Translations under genes and position numbers: made by a program | Source: Aliirhizobium smilacinae | GTDB lineage: Bacteria; Pseudomonadota; Alphaproteobacteria; Rhizobiales; Rhizobiaceae | NCBI RefSeq assembly: GCF_006335145.1 | Contig: NZ_VDMN01000004.1 | Span: forward strand, 124,001-188,000 | Direction: 5' to 3' | DNA length: 64,000 bases | Shown here: positions 17,324-26,185 of the stretch, in pieces | Layout: every line of letters starts with the position of its first letter | Position numbering within the stretch: position 1 is the first letter of the stretch | Notes under the pieces: model-generated | What the model saw: only the letters and a program-made list of their open reading frames with translations | Databases searched by the model: none | Told to the model about the DNA's origin: nothing

Positions 17324-17788
17324 ATGACAGCCCAGGATTTTCCGGCACCGTCCACCGACAAGGTCGAGCTGGAGGGCGCCGGCCTCTTCACGCCGCGCTT
17401 CGACGCAAGCGGCCTGATCACCGCCGTCGTTACCGATGCCGGCGACGGCGAGTTGCTGATGGTAGCCCATATGAATGCCGAATCATTGCGGCTGACGATC
17501 GATACCGGCATTGCCCATTATTACAGCCGCTCGCGCCAATCGCTGTGGAAGAAAGGCGAGACCTCCGGCAACCTGCAGACCGTGCATGAGATTCGCACCG
17601 ATTGTGATCAGGATGCGATCTGGCTGAAGGTCTCCGTTGCAGGCCATGACGCCACCTGCCACACCGGCCGCCGCTCCTGTTTCTATCGGGCCGTAACAAA
17701 AGATGACGACAGGACCATCCTTGAAATCAGGGATGATGCGCGTCATTTTGATCCTGAAGCCGTGTATTCCAGCAAGCCGACCGAATAG
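17324..17788 (+). CDS. hisI: Phosphoribosyl-AMP cyclohydrolase
   Basis: Opens the adenine ring of phosphoribosyl-AMP, the third step of histidine biosynthesis. The 154-residue product is a stand-alone HisI without the HisE pyrophosphatase domain, as in other alphaproteobacteria. Conserved blocks are LMVAHMNAESLRLTIDTG, HYYSRSRQSLWKKGETSGN and the metal-binding DCDQDAIWLKV, followed by the Cys pair in GHDATCHTGRRSCFYR. The ATG at 17324 is chosen because it sits directly after the folE stop and gives family length; the frame is open upstream inside folE but out of its phase. Confidence 0.95.
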   Translation: MTAQDFPAPSTDKVELEGAGLFTPRFDASGLITAVVTDAGDGELLMVAHMNAESLRLTIDTGIAHYYSRSRQSLWKKGETSGNLQTVHEIRTDCDQDAIWLKVSVAGHDATCHTGRRSCFYRAVTKDDDRTILEIRDDARHFDPEAVYSSKPTE

Positions 17789-17895
17789 GTACCCGCCTCG
17801 TTCCGATCCAGCTCCCGCCAGAGTAAACGCTTTCGAAACCATCCGATGCGTTAATTACCGATCACGCAATGATCGGCTCAGGAGGGTATGGATCA

Positions 17896-18858
17896 ATGCT
17901 GAACTGGAGCTGGAACCGTCAGGATCGTCAGCCCGCATCGCAGGATGCAGGTTTGACGGGCGTGCAGAACCCGACGCCGCCTGTCGCGATCGCCCCTCCC
18001 CGTAAAGCGAAACTGTCACTTGCGCTTGGCGGCGGGGCTGCCCGCGGCTGGGCCCATATCGGTGTTCTCAGGGCACTGGACGAAGCCGGCATCGAAGTCG
18101 GCATGATCGCCGGCACCTCGATCGGCGCGCTGGTCGGCGGATGTTACCTGGCCGACAAGCTGGACGAACTGGAAACGTTTGCCAGATCCCTCACCATGCG
18201 CCGCATCGCGGCACTGCTCGATCTTACCATCGGCGGCGGCGGCCTGCTCGGCGGCATGCGGTTGACCAAACGGATGCAGGAACATCTCGAGGGCCTTAGC
18301 ATCGAGGACCTCGACCGTCCTTTCGTCGCCGTTGCAACAGAACTTCTGACTGGCCACGAGATCTGGATTTCGAGCGGTTCGCTGATCACCGGTCTTCGAG
18401 CATCCTATGCGCTGCCCGGCATTTTCGAGCCGGTGAAATGCAACAACCGCACGCTGGTCGACGGTGCCCTCGTCAATCCGGTGCCGACCTCCGTCTGCCG
18501 CGCCTATGAACAGCCGCTCGTCGTCGCGGTGAATTTGAACTACGACATTTTCGGCCGCTCGGCCGTGGTCAAGCACAATGCCAGCGTCCAGACATTCGAC
18601 GAGGTGATCAGGGAAAAGTCGGATGCGGCGCGCGTCGGCATGACGGCCACCATGGTGCAGGCGTTCAACATCATCCAAGAGCGCATTTCCCGCGCCCGCC
18701 TGGCCGGCGATCCGCCAGATCTGGCACTTCATCCGCGCCTGAGCGATATCGGCCTGTCGGAATTCCACCGTGCCGGCGAAGCGATCGAACGCGGCTACGA
18801 GGAAACCATGGCGCAGATCGGCGCCCTGAAGCGCATACAGGAAGTGTTCGCCCGCTGA
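17896..18858 (+). CDS. Patatin-like phospholipase family protein (RssA/YchK type)
   Basis: Predicted serine lipase/acylhydrolase of 320 residues. The oxyanion hole is ALGGGAARGWAHIGVL near 45-60, the nucleophile Ser lies in AGTSIGALVGG near 80-90, and the dyad Asp in VDGALVNPVP near 195. ATG 17896 is preferred over an earlier in-frame start at 17869 because AGGAGG lies ten bases upstream. The first 40 residues are Gln/Pro-rich and probably disordered. No signal peptide is visible, so action on the cytoplasmic membrane face is likely. The stop codon lies inside a terminator hairpin. Confidence 0.9.
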   Translation: MLNWSWNRQDRQPASQDAGLTGVQNPTPPVAIAPPRKAKLSLALGGGAARGWAHIGVLRALDEAGIEVGMIAGTSIGALVGGCYLADKLDELETFARSLTMRRIAALLDLTIGGGGLLGGMRLTKRMQEHLEGLSIEDLDRPFVAVATELLTGHEIWISSGSLITGLRASYALPGIFEPVKCNNRTLVDGALVNPVPTSVCRAYEQPLVVAVNLNYDIFGRSAVVKHNASVQTFDEVIREKSDAARVGMTATMVQAFNIIQERISRARLAGDPPDLALHPRLSDIGLSEFHRAGEAIERGYEETMAQIGALKRIQEVFAR

Positions 18859-18877
18859 GCGCGGGCGAGGAATTTTT
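18848..18877 (+). terminator. Intrinsic terminator overlapping the patatin gene stop codon
   Basis: TCGCCCGC (18848-18855) and GCGGGCGA (18861-18868) form an eight-base-pair stem with the TGA stop in its loop, followed by GGAATTTTT. Confidence 0.7.
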
Positions 18878-18907
18878 CAAATCTCGCAGTCGCGTTTCGG
18901 TCTGCCG

Positions 18908-19342
18908 TCAGCTGGCGATATAGGCCTTCATCTGCTCGGCCTCGTGCTCGACCTCGCGCATGCGCGCCTTGACCACGTCGCCGATCGAGATAATTCCGGC
19001 GAGCTTGCCATCGGTTTCGACCGGTACGTGGCGGAAACGGCCGCCGGTCATCATTTCCATGACTTCCTCGACCGTCTGGTCCTCCCGACAGCGTGTCACG
19101 CCGGTCGTCATCATCGTCTGGACCGGCTGTTCCAGTGCTGCAACGCCATGCGTTGCAATCGTCCTGACCAGATCCCGCTCTGTAAAGATGCCGGCGATTC
19201 GTCCCTCCAGACCGGCAACGATCACAGCACCGATCTTCCTGTCGTTCAGAACCGTCGCAACCTCCAGCAGCTTCCGATCCGGCTCGACCGTCTCCACTGC
19301 GCGCCCCTTGGCGTCAAGCATCATCTTCACGGTAGTCGACAT
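18908..19342 (-). CDS. CBS-domain pair protein
   Basis: Stand-alone protein of 144 residues made almost entirely of two CBS domains, which typically bind adenine nucleotides or S-adenosylmethionine as sensors. Domain one carries DRKIGAVIVAGLEGRIAGIF and FTERDLVRTIATHG. Domain two carries GGRFRHVPVETDGKLAGIIS followed by IGDVVKARM. No effector domain is fused, so it probably regulates a partner protein, which is not evident nearby. It converges with the patatin gene and shares a 126-base gap with the rhomboid gene upstream. Confidence 0.92.
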   Translation of the reverse strand: MSTTVKMMLDAKGRAVETVEPDRKLLEVATVLNDRKIGAVIVAGLEGRIAGIFTERDLVRTIATHGVAALEQPVQTMMTTGVTRCREDQTVEEVMEMMTGGRFRHVPVETDGKLAGIISIGDVVKARMREVEHEAEQMKAYIAS

Positions 19343-19468
19343 GCTTTCTCCTTACCAATCCACATGACCCATCAACGTGCCGAATCTCTCCTCCTCCGAG
19401 ATTTCCGGCACCTTCTCCATGCATCTGGGATTGTAGATCGGGCCCGAGGCGAGTTCAAGCGGAAGCCT

Positions 19469-20215
19469 CTACACCTCACGGTAGCGAATAGGATCAAAAA
19501 GACCAAAAAGCAGGAAACCGAAAAGAAAGCCGCCGATATGGGCATCCCAGGCGATATCGCCTGCATCACTGCCGATCAGCGGCAGGCCGACGGCCACGAG
19601 AATATTTCCGAGGAACCACATGGCGGTGAAGATCACCACCGTGCGGTTGGAAAACGCGCCCAGGATCGACTGGCGTGGGTAAAGATGGCCGTGCGTGCGA
19701 TCATAACCGCCGCCATCGGGGAAAGCGAAACGGCATGCCGCACCCATCAGCGCCGAGACGACGCCGGAAGCACCGATCAGCAGCGTCTCTTCACCCCAGT
19801 GAATCCCGGCATGAAAGAAAGCCGCGGCCGCAGCCGACAATATCCAGAAGATCAGAAAGCGGACCGTCCCGATCCGCCGCACCACCGGCGTGCCGAAGGC
19901 GGCAAGCCACAGGGCGTTGAAAGCGATATGCTCGACGCTGCCGTGAAGCAGCGAATAGGTGACCGGCGTCCAGAGCCATTCCAAACCCTGCTCGGACAGC
20001 GGGAAGATGTAGCGGACGGGCGTGAATGCCAGCGTCACGATGAATTCGGCGCGCGCATCCGCGCTCAGCATATATTCCTGGACGACGTAGAGCACTGCCA
20101 AGAGCGCCATGCTGGCAAGCATAATGCCGGGCATATTGAAGATGGGCTGGCTTTGGCGTTTTCCGTTGTCTGAAAACGCCTCGTCATCGGGGGCCATGTC
20201 GGGCCTATCGTCCAT
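19469..20215 (-). CDS. Rhomboid family intramembrane serine protease
   Basis: Six-helix membrane protease of 248 residues. The catalytic Ser is in LLIGASGVVSALMGAACRF and the His in IAWDAHIGGFLFGFLLFG; the oxyanion Asn or His pair is suggested by LLHGSVEHIAFNALWLAAFG. The ATG at 20215 is chosen because GGAAGGA lies at good spacing upstream and the longer frame to 20371 adds a basic stretch without family similarity. The first 30 residues are acidic and likely cytoplasmic. The extended HGHLYPRQSILGAFSNR loop is characteristic of alphaproteobacterial members. Substrates are unknown. Confidence 0.93.
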   Translation of the reverse strand: MDDRPDMAPDDEAFSDNGKRQSQPIFNMPGIMLASMALLAVLYVVQEYMLSADARAEFIVTLAFTPVRYIFPLSEQGLEWLWTPVTYSLLHGSVEHIAFNALWLAAFGTPVVRRIGTVRFLIFWILSAAAAAFFHAGIHWGEETLLIGASGVVSALMGAACRFAFPDGGGYDRTHGHLYPRQSILGAFSNRTVVIFTAMWFLGNILVAVGLPLIGSDAGDIAWDAHIGGFLFGFLLFGLFDPIRYREV

Positions 20216-20415
20216 GGCCAATCCTTCCGTCATCAACAGTCCAGCAGGCATACAGCAGCGTTTCAGGCTTGAAAAGCCACGCGGGCAAGCCGGCCCCATG
20301 CGGAAAGCGACGGCGCGGCCGCGTTCACGCTCCAACTGGCACGATTTTCGCTGAATGAAGCCTATCCACACGACTCCAAGGGGTATTCTGGATCATTATT
20401 GGACAGGAATAACGC

Positions 20416-21009
20416 ATGAGAAACACGGCAACACAAGAAATCTTTAACTATTGGAACGGCTTAAGAGGAAGCCGGCCAGCCCCTCTGCGTTCCGAGATCG
20501 ATCCGTCGGCCCTGCGCCGTTTCCTGCCACATCTGTTCATTGTCAACGCGACCCTCCCGGCCAACCCGACTTTCGCTCTTGCCGGTACACGGATATGTGA
20601 ACTGTTCGATCGCGAACTTCGCGGCCTCGATTACGCATCCATGTGGCTTGGCACCGAAGACGAAACGCCGACGACGATTCTCAACCATGTTCTGTTCTAC
20701 GAAAGGCCGGCGCTGCTGGATATCCGCCTGTCGCATGGCGAGGATGACTATGCCCACGATCTGCTTCTGATGCCGATGCGTTCGCAAGGGTACCGAAGCG
20801 ACCGGGTTCTCGGAGCGCTTGTCCCGCGCCACAGCCAGCTTCCGTTCACCGCACTGCCGATACGGGGCCTTGCTTTCGAGGGCTGGGGCTTTGTCAAACC
20901 CGACGGCACACGACCGACCGTCAGCGCCGATAGCCACGTCTCTACCGCAATGCCAGCCACCTTCTTCCGCCGCCTTGTCGGCCAGAAATTCACCCAACCC
21001 GGACGTTAA
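20416..21009 (+). CDS. PAS domain-containing protein (PAS_5 type)
   Basis: Soluble protein of 197 residues recognised as the small alphaproteobacterial PAS_5 family. The family signature region is EIFNYWNGLRGSRPAPLRSE, followed by DPSALRRFLPHLFIVNA and FALAGTRICELFDRELRG, which form the PAS core. There is no kinase or output domain, so it is probably a sensor that works through partners. A PilZ protein follows 84 bases downstream on the same strand. Together they may form a small signalling unit, though this is inference from adjacency. Confidence 0.85.
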   Translation: MRNTATQEIFNYWNGLRGSRPAPLRSEIDPSALRRFLPHLFIVNATLPANPTFALAGTRICELFDRELRGLDYASMWLGTEDETPTTILNHVLFYERPALLDIRLSHGEDDYAHDLLLMPMRSQGYRSDRVLGALVPRHSQLPFTALPIRGLAFEGWGFVKPDGTRPTVSADSHVSTAMPATFFRRLVGQKFTQPGR

Positions 21010-21092
21010 CATCGCGCGTTGGGACAACCATCTGTTAACTGCCTAATGTTATCTGTTTGGTTCAGTATCAGCCCAGAGCCAATCGTACCGAT

Positions 21093-21704
21093 ATGTTTTC
21101 CTTCCAGCCGGCACAGACCCAACCGACGCATGCGATCGCTGCCCAGCGTTCGTTTCAGCGCGTCACGGTCAATGTCGAAGGAAGACTGATGCTGGCCGAT
21201 CACGAGGAATATCCCTGCTCGGTGGTAGACATGTCGCCCGGCGACGTAAGTTTCGTCTGCGCCGGGCAGCCGCGCCTGAACGAACGGGTCATCGCCTATC
21301 TCGACCACCTGGGACGCCTCGAAGGCACAGTGCTCAGCCTGTCGAACGACGGTTTCGTACTGTCGATCAATGCGACCGAACGCAAGCGCGAAAAGCTGGC
21401 GGCCCAGCTGACCTGGATCGCCAACAAGCACGAACTCGGCCTGCCGGAAGATCGGCGCCATGATCGTCTGACACCGCGCAACACCCTGACCGAACTGACG
21501 CTTGAAGACGGCAGCCGATATGCTTGCCGCCTGATGGACTTGTCCTTGTCCGGCGCCGCCGTCGATGTCGAGATCCGTCCGGCTCTCGGCACGCCTGTCC
21601 GGCTCGGCAGCATGCGTGGCCGCGTCGTGCGTCACTTCATGGAAGGCGTCGCAATCGAGTTCGCCTCGGTCCAGTCACGCGAAGCCCTGACCTCTTTCCT
21701 TTAA
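21093..21704 (+). CDS. Tandem PilZ-domain protein
   Basis: Predicted cyclic-di-GMP effector of 203 residues containing two PilZ-like modules. The N-terminal module has an RxxxR element (RSFQR) but the second signature is altered (DMSPGD, lacking the SxxG spacing). The C-terminal module keeps both: RRHDR and DLSLSGA followed by VDVE. I start at the Met at 21093 (MFSFQPAQ), because the frame upstream depends on a TTG in the gap after the PAS gene. No output domain is fused. It follows the PAS protein gene. Confidence 0.85.
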   Translation: MFSFQPAQTQPTHAIAAQRSFQRVTVNVEGRLMLADHEEYPCSVVDMSPGDVSFVCAGQPRLNERVIAYLDHLGRLEGTVLSLSNDGFVLSINATERKREKLAAQLTWIANKHELGLPEDRRHDRLTPRNTLTELTLEDGSRYACRLMDLSLSGAAVDVEIRPALGTPVRLGSMRGRVVRHFMEGVAIEFASVQSREALTSFL

Positions 21705-21817
21705 ACCACCCGATCACCGATTCATCGACCAGCCGCTGCATCGCCGCGTCCGAAATCGGCACGGCATGAGCGGATTTTTTGCGTCCGCCTGTTCGAAAAT
21801 CGGCCAGGGTCGAAAAA

Positions 21818-22006
21818 ATGTATCTTTTCGGGATTTTTTTCGCGGTGGTTTTGACCATGTCACGGGCCGTTCTCACTCCATTTTCGACCTCCGCAAGCGC
21901 TGCCGCCGACACCGAACAGAGACAGACCGCCCCGGCTCCTTGCCCGCTCAGCCGCGACAGAGACGAACCGGCACCTCGAAAATCCAATGACTTACCCGCC
22001 GACTGA
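21818..22006 (+). CDS. Possible small secreted protein
   Basis: A 62-codon frame inside the 489-base gap between the PilZ and BTLCP genes. It begins MYLFGIFFAVVLTMSRAV, a hydrophobic segment followed by SASAAAD, which resembles a signal peptidase site. The mature part would be about 34 residues, rich in Pro, Arg and Asp. AGGG lies about nine bases before the ATG. A competing minus-strand frame (21637-22056) overlaps the PilZ gene and looks less protein-like. The gap upstream and downstream otherwise holds AT-rich DNA with no recognisable feature. Support is modest because the protein is short and unrecognised. Confidence 0.4.
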   Translation: MYLFGIFFAVVLTMSRAVLTPFSTSASAAADTEQRQTAPAPCPLSRDRDEPAPRKSNDLPAD

Positions 22007-22193
22007 TCGAATTCATCTCGAATTTTAGCTAAATTTGTCGCGAATTTTCTGCGCATTCGAGTCGAATACTGCGCGTGTTTTATTCGGTTTTTCTTCGAAA
22101 TCGATTAGAATAAGCGTTTGATTTTACGACGCTATTTTGCGTTCACTCAAAATCTTTCCGGCACTGTCGCTCCAACCACGGGGAGACAGAAAA

Positions 22194-22805
22194 ATGACGC
22201 TTCCGAAAAGACTTGCACAGGTACTCCTGACCGCCGCCATCGCGATCGCCGCCGCTACACCATCTTTCGCGATGCCGGCCGGAGCCATGCGCGTCATCGG
22301 CAAGGCCAGCCCGCCGATCGGCCACTACGAGTTCTGCAAGAACTATGCGAGCGAATGCAAGCCACTCAGGGGAGACGCCGGTCCGGCAGCGTTGACGGAA
22401 GACAAGTGGCGGACGCTGCTCGACGTCAACTACACGGTCAACACCGAGATCACCCCGATGACCGACCAGGAGCTCTATGGTGTAGAGGAATACTGGACCT
22501 ACCCGACCACGGCCGGCGACTGCGAGGACTTCGTTCTTCTGAAGCGCAGAATGCTGATGCAGAAGGGTTTTGACGCATCGGACCTGTTGATTACCGTCGT
22601 GCTGCAGCCAAGCGGTGAAGGCCATGCCGTACTCACCGTGCGCACCGATCGTGGCGATTACGTCCTCGACAATATGCGCAACAAGGTCCTTCTCTGGACG
22701 GATACCGAATACACCTACCTGAAGCGTCAGGATAACGTTGATCCCTCCCGCTGGGTCAAGCTGCAGGATGGCCGTGCGATCGCTGTCGGCAGTGTCAGCC
22801 AGTAA
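22194..22805 (+). CDS. Bacterial transglutaminase-like cysteine peptidase (BTLCP/DUF920)
   Basis: Exported cysteine protease of 203 residues. ATG 22194 follows GGGGAGA and gives a signal peptide (MTLPKRLAQVLL, cleavage near PSFA). The catalytic triad of the family is visible: Cys in TAGDCEDFVLLKRR, His in GEGHAVLTVRT and Asp in YVLDNMRNKV. The two early Cys in YEFCKNYASECKP may form a disulfide. Family members include LapG, which cleaves adhesins under c-di-GMP control; nearby PilZ protein makes a link possible, but no LapD or adhesin gene is in this window. It is followed by an eight-base-pair hairpin. Confidence 0.9.
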   Translation: MTLPKRLAQVLLTAAIAIAAATPSFAMPAGAMRVIGKASPPIGHYEFCKNYASECKPLRGDAGPAALTEDKWRTLLDVNYTVNTEITPMTDQELYGVEEYWTYPTTAGDCEDFVLLKRRMLMQKGFDASDLLITVVLQPSGEGHAVLTVRTDRGDYVLDNMRNKVLLWTDTEYTYLKRQDNVDPSRWVKLQDGRAIAVGSVSQ

Positions 22806-22839
22806 GCAACCAACCACCGAATTCACCGAAAATTAACCT

Positions 22840-22862
22840 TGCCCGCGAGACTATCGCGGGCA
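22840..22862. terminator. Stem-loop after the BTLCP gene
   Basis: TGCCCGCG (22840-22847) pairs with CGCGGGCA (22855-22862) across a seven-base loop. The T tract is poor, so this may be a weak terminator. Confidence 0.45.
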
Positions 22863-22927
22863 GAGGCGTTTGGACCCCGTATCCTGTTCCGGTCCCGCAT
22901 AACGACATCTGGACACGGGGCCAAGCC

Positions 22928-23689
22928 ATGACACGCCGCGCCACAGCGCCGCCGCAGGAAGACCTGCCGCTGATTTCCGACCGGTTTCTGCTGTGCCTGA
23001 CGCTCGCCGCCATCCTGCTCATACTGGTTACATTGGCGATAAGCATCGGTGGGCGCTGGCTCGGTCAGCGCATGGCGCTCGGCGGGCATTCCGAAAGTGG
23101 TGCGGCACTTGCCATCACGATTGGCGAGGACACGCTGCATATCCCCGAAAACACCATCCGATTTGCCGAGCAACGCCGTTCGGGTCCGGCTGAGCGGATA
23201 GATCTCTATCTCACCTGGCCCGGCCTGATGGGTTACAGCCAGGAATACCGTGACAGTTTCGACAATGCCGGGCGCCCGGACCTGCTGCTGTTCCTGCAGA
23301 TTTCCCAAAGCACAATGTCGAAGGACATGTCGGGCCGCCTGGAGCCAATCTATAGCCAGCTCTTCGATGGCCCGGCCGAGTCGTTCGGCGATGGATTGAC
23401 CCTTCACCACCTCAAGAACACCAGCGGTTACGGGTCGGAAGTGCTGCTGACGGCGGATCGTCCCGGCCAGCCGCCTTTCGCCGTGCGCTGCCTTCTTCCG
23501 GCAGCAGAGGAACGCGCCACCAGCGGCGACTGCCAGCGCGACATCCATGTCGGCCGCGATCTCAGCGTACTTTATCGATTCTCCAGCAGCCTTTTGAAGG
23601 ACTGGGATCATATTGATGCCGCAGTTGCATCCTTTGTCGGCGCGCGGATTGATGCCACCGGCAGCAACCCCGCCCCGAAAGGCAACTAA
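22928..23689 (+). CDS. Membrane-anchored hypothetical protein
   Basis: No family recognised. The 253-residue product has one N-terminal membrane helix (about residues 20-42, FLLCLTLAAILLILVTLAIS) and a soluble domain likely in the periplasm. The soluble domain begins with beta-rich segments such as LAITIGEDTLHIPENTIRFA and later contains RPDLLLFLQISQSTMSKDMS. Two Cys in VRCLLPAAEER and SGDCQRD are spaced so that a disulfide is possible. It precedes the D-Ala-D-Ala carboxypeptidase gene by 113 bases, so a role near the cell envelope is likely but unproven. Confidence 0.75.
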   Translation: MTRRATAPPQEDLPLISDRFLLCLTLAAILLILVTLAISIGGRWLGQRMALGGHSESGAALAITIGEDTLHIPENTIRFAEQRRSGPAERIDLYLTWPGLMGYSQEYRDSFDNAGRPDLLLFLQISQSTMSKDMSGRLEPIYSQLFDGPAESFGDGLTLHHLKNTSGYGSEVLLTADRPGQPPFAVRCLLPAAEERATSGDCQRDIHVGRDLSVLYRFSSSLLKDWDHIDAAVASFVGARIDATGSNPAPKGN

Positions 23690-23802
23690 AATGCTTCAAA
23701 TCGAAGTAAGTGGCCGTTCATCATAAACCTCTTGGTAACGCTGATCTCCTAGATTGGTCCCCTAGCGATCTGGGGTGGGGGCACGTCCGGATCTATTGAA
23801 AA

Positions 23803-25317
23803 ATGACAGAATCGATGAGTGCGGCAGTGTTGAAAACCATGTTCCCGGCGTCCCTTCCCAAGGGTGCAGTGAAAGTGCAGGCGAAACGTCTCGGATATCT
23901 CTTCGCAATAGCGTTGTCGTTGTCCGCTTTGGCTCAACCGGCGCGCGCGGAGCCCAAATATGCAGGCATCGTCGTCGATGCCAAGTCGGGCAAGGTGCTG
24001 TATGGCGAAGACCCTGATGGTCTGCGCTACCCCGCATCGCTCACCAAGATGATGACCCTTTACCTGACATTCGAAGCGCTTGAAGCAGGCCGCTTCAGCC
24101 TCGAATCGAAGGTGCCTGTGTCCGCACATGCTGCGAGCGAGCCACCGTCGAAGCTCGGCGTCCGCGCCGGCGGCAGCATCTCTGTCGACGACGCCATTCG
24201 CGCGCTTGTCACCCGTTCGGCAAACGACATGGCGACGGCGCTCGGCGAATATGTCGGCGGCTCCGAAGCACGCTTCGCGCAGTTGATGACCAACAAGGCT
24301 CGTGCGCTCGGCATGACCCGCACGACCTATCGCAACGCCAACGGCCTGCCGAATACTGCGCAGATGACGACGGCCCGCGACCAGGCCCGCCTCGGCATCG
24401 CGCTGCGTCAGCACTTTCCGCAATATTACGGTTATTTCAGCATCCGTTCCTTCCAGTTCGGCAAGCAGACAATCGGCAATCACAATCGCCTCGTCGGCAC
24501 CGTCAAGGGCGTGGACGGCATCAAGACCGGTTACACGCGCGCTGCCGGCAGCAACCTTGCCACCTCGGCGCAGTTCGATGGACGTTCGATCGTCGCAGTC
24601 GTTCTCGGCGGACGTTCGAGTGCCGCCCGTGACGCCACGATGCGCAAACTGGTTGCCGAATATCTTCCCAAAGCCTCCCGCGGCGGTAATTCCAACCTGA
24701 TCGCCCAGACGGCACCGGCCGCTCCCGCGACACCCGTGCCGCGTACTCCGGCCGTCACTGCCGAAGTTTCCGAAGGCCGTCAGGTCGCAGCGCTCGATCT
24801 GCCCAATAGCGGTCCGCTTCCGGATGCACGTTACGAACAGCGCGAACAGCGCCCGACGGCTCCGCTCGCCGTGCCCAAAATGGCTTCAGCGTCCGCCTAT
24901 GCCGGTGAAAGCGCTCAGAGCAAGTCGGCAACCCAGGCTCTCGCAGCACTCACCCCTCCGGCATCCGTGCCGAAGCGGGAAGCAGCGTCCAGCAAGCGCG
25001 ATCTGCCATCCGAGCCCGTCGATCAGGTCACCACGGCTTCGACCCGCGCAAGCACATCGACTTCGGTCACATCCGGCTGGGTCATTCAGATTGGCGTCTC
25101 TCCGAGCGAGAAGATGGCCTTCGATCTCCTGCAGAATGCGCAGGATAAAGGCGGCAAGGTATTGCGTTCCGCCAAACCATTCACGGTCGCCTTCAGCAAC
25201 AAGGGCGAACAGATCTACCGCGCACGTTTTGGTGGTTTCGACGACCAGAAGACCGCGGTCGATGCCTGCAACGTTCTGAAGAAAAAGGGCGTAGGCTGCT
25301 GGGCATCCATGCAGTGA
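23803..25317 (+). CDS. D-alanyl-D-alanine carboxypeptidase with C-terminal SPOR domain
   Basis: Penicillin-binding carboxypeptidase of 504 residues that trims peptidoglycan pentapeptides. A signal peptide ends near LAQPARAEPK. The SxxK motif is SLTKMMTLYL near 80, the SxN motif is TRSANDMATALGEYVGG near 144, and the KTG motif is GVDGIKTGYTRAAGS near 235. After the catalytic domain comes a Pro/Ala/Thr-rich linker of about 130 residues, then a SPOR domain (from about residue 425, SGWVIQIGVSPSEKMAFDLL) that binds denuded glycan at the septum. DacF/DacC-type proteins without SPOR are the close relatives. The SPOR fusion is common in rhizobia. No regulator is visible. Confidence 0.95.
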   Translation: MTESMSAAVLKTMFPASLPKGAVKVQAKRLGYLFAIALSLSALAQPARAEPKYAGIVVDAKSGKVLYGEDPDGLRYPASLTKMMTLYLTFEALEAGRFSLESKVPVSAHAASEPPSKLGVRAGGSISVDDAIRALVTRSANDMATALGEYVGGSEARFAQLMTNKARALGMTRTTYRNANGLPNTAQMTTARDQARLGIALRQHFPQYYGYFSIRSFQFGKQTIGNHNRLVGTVKGVDGIKTGYTRAAGSNLATSAQFDGRSIVAVVLGGRSSAARDATMRKLVAEYLPKASRGGNSNLIAQTAPAAPATPVPRTPAVTAEVSEGRQVAALDLPNSGPLPDARYEQREQRPTAPLAVPKMASASAYAGESAQSKSATQALAALTPPASVPKREAASSKRDLPSEPVDQVTTASTRASTSTSVTSGWVIQIGVSPSEKMAFDLLQNAQDKGGKVLRSAKPFTVAFSNKGEQIYRARFGGFDDQKTAVDACNVLKKKGVGCWASMQ

Positions 25318-25401
25318 GGGCGGGGCGCGAGCCCTTCCTCGACACCGCATCGGAAACGGTGCGGCGAAATCTCGAATTGTAATGTGTAAACGGGGTTTCC
25401 G

Positions 25402-25680
25402 ATGGGAATGAATGAAAATAGCGCCAATTTCGGAACGGCCCATCTGTCCCGGGCCAAGGGTGTGGCACTCAATCCGCTTCACGAAGCGGCGATGCGGCTT
25501 GCAGGCCTTGGCCTGACCCGCTCGAAGGAAAAGACGAGGGATCTGGTCTCGCTTCTGCTCAGCCATGGCGCACGCGCCTGGCGTCAGGCTCAGCCCGAGG
25601 CCGGCATCCATCTGCATGTAGCAGCCCATTCCGGCCGCGCACCGGTGCGGATGAAGCTTCCGCCCAAGACGATCGCTTAA
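25402..25680 (+). CDS. Small hypothetical protein
   Basis: A 92-residue product with no recognised family. The central part (RAKGVALNPLHEAAMRLAGL) and following DLVSLLLSHGARAWRQAQ look helical and amphipathic; the C-terminus is basic (RAPVRMKLPPKTIA). GGGG precedes the ATG at weak spacing. Its TAA stop shares bases with the convergent DUF1489 gene stop, giving a four-base overlap. Confidence 0.65.
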   Translation: MGMNENSANFGTAHLSRAKGVALNPLHEAAMRLAGLGLTRSKEKTRDLVSLLLSHGARAWRQAQPEAGIHLHVAAHSGRAPVRMKLPPKTIA

Positions 25681-26114
25681 AGCAGACCCAGATCCGAGAG
25701 TTCGCGGCGCAGGTCTTCGGGAAGCGCCGCGACATCGTCGCCCAGCGCACCGAGATCGCGCGGCGTCTCTTCGTCCTTCAGATACCGCCAGCCCTGAAAC
25801 GGCCGCTTCGGCTGCGATGCGGTTTCGATCACTTCGGGACCGAGAACCAGCTCGCATCTCTGGATGCCGTCGGCACCTTTGACAGTGCGCAGATCGAGCA
25901 GCTTCTGCCGGGCGGAAACCTGCCCCTTGATTACCCAGTAAAGCGAACCGCCATCGAGCAGTTCGTCCACCCGCTTCGGCACCATGCGGGTCGTGTGGAT
26001 GCTGTGCGGCTCCAGGCCGACAGCCATGGCGGTCAGCGACCGCTCCGATACCCAATCCCTGAGATCCTGGATACTGTCCGCGCCGACGCAAAGCTTGATG
26101 AGATGAAGAGCCAT
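25677..26114 (-). CDS. DUF1489 family protein
   Basis: Conserved alphaproteobacterial protein of 145 residues of unknown function. The family core is recognised in MALHLIKLCVGADSI at the N-terminus, TRMVPKRVDELLDGGSLYWV and IKGQVSARQKLLDL, then CELVLGPEVI and RPFQGWRYLKDEE. The pattern reads as a small soluble alpha/beta domain without catalytic motifs that I can name. It is encoded on the strand opposite the small protein just upstream and overlaps its stop codon. sdaA lies 71 bases further upstream in the same direction. Confidence 0.88.
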   Translation of the reverse strand: MALHLIKLCVGADSIQDLRDWVSERSLTAMAVGLEPHSIHTTRMVPKRVDELLDGGSLYWVIKGQVSARQKLLDLRTVKGADGIQRCELVLGPEVIETASQPKRPFQGWRYLKDEETPRDLGALGDDVAALPEDLRRELSDLGLL

Positions 26115-26185
26115 GACTGGCTTGAAGACCCGTAAGTCCCGCCAGTCAAGTCAAAACCCGATCGGGTCCACAGAGACGCGCGGAA

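Noticed and set aside
21637..22056. Minus-strand frame overlapping the PilZ gene
   Set aside because: Lacks family features and overlaps a confident gene; the plus-strand small frame is a better, though weak, candidate.
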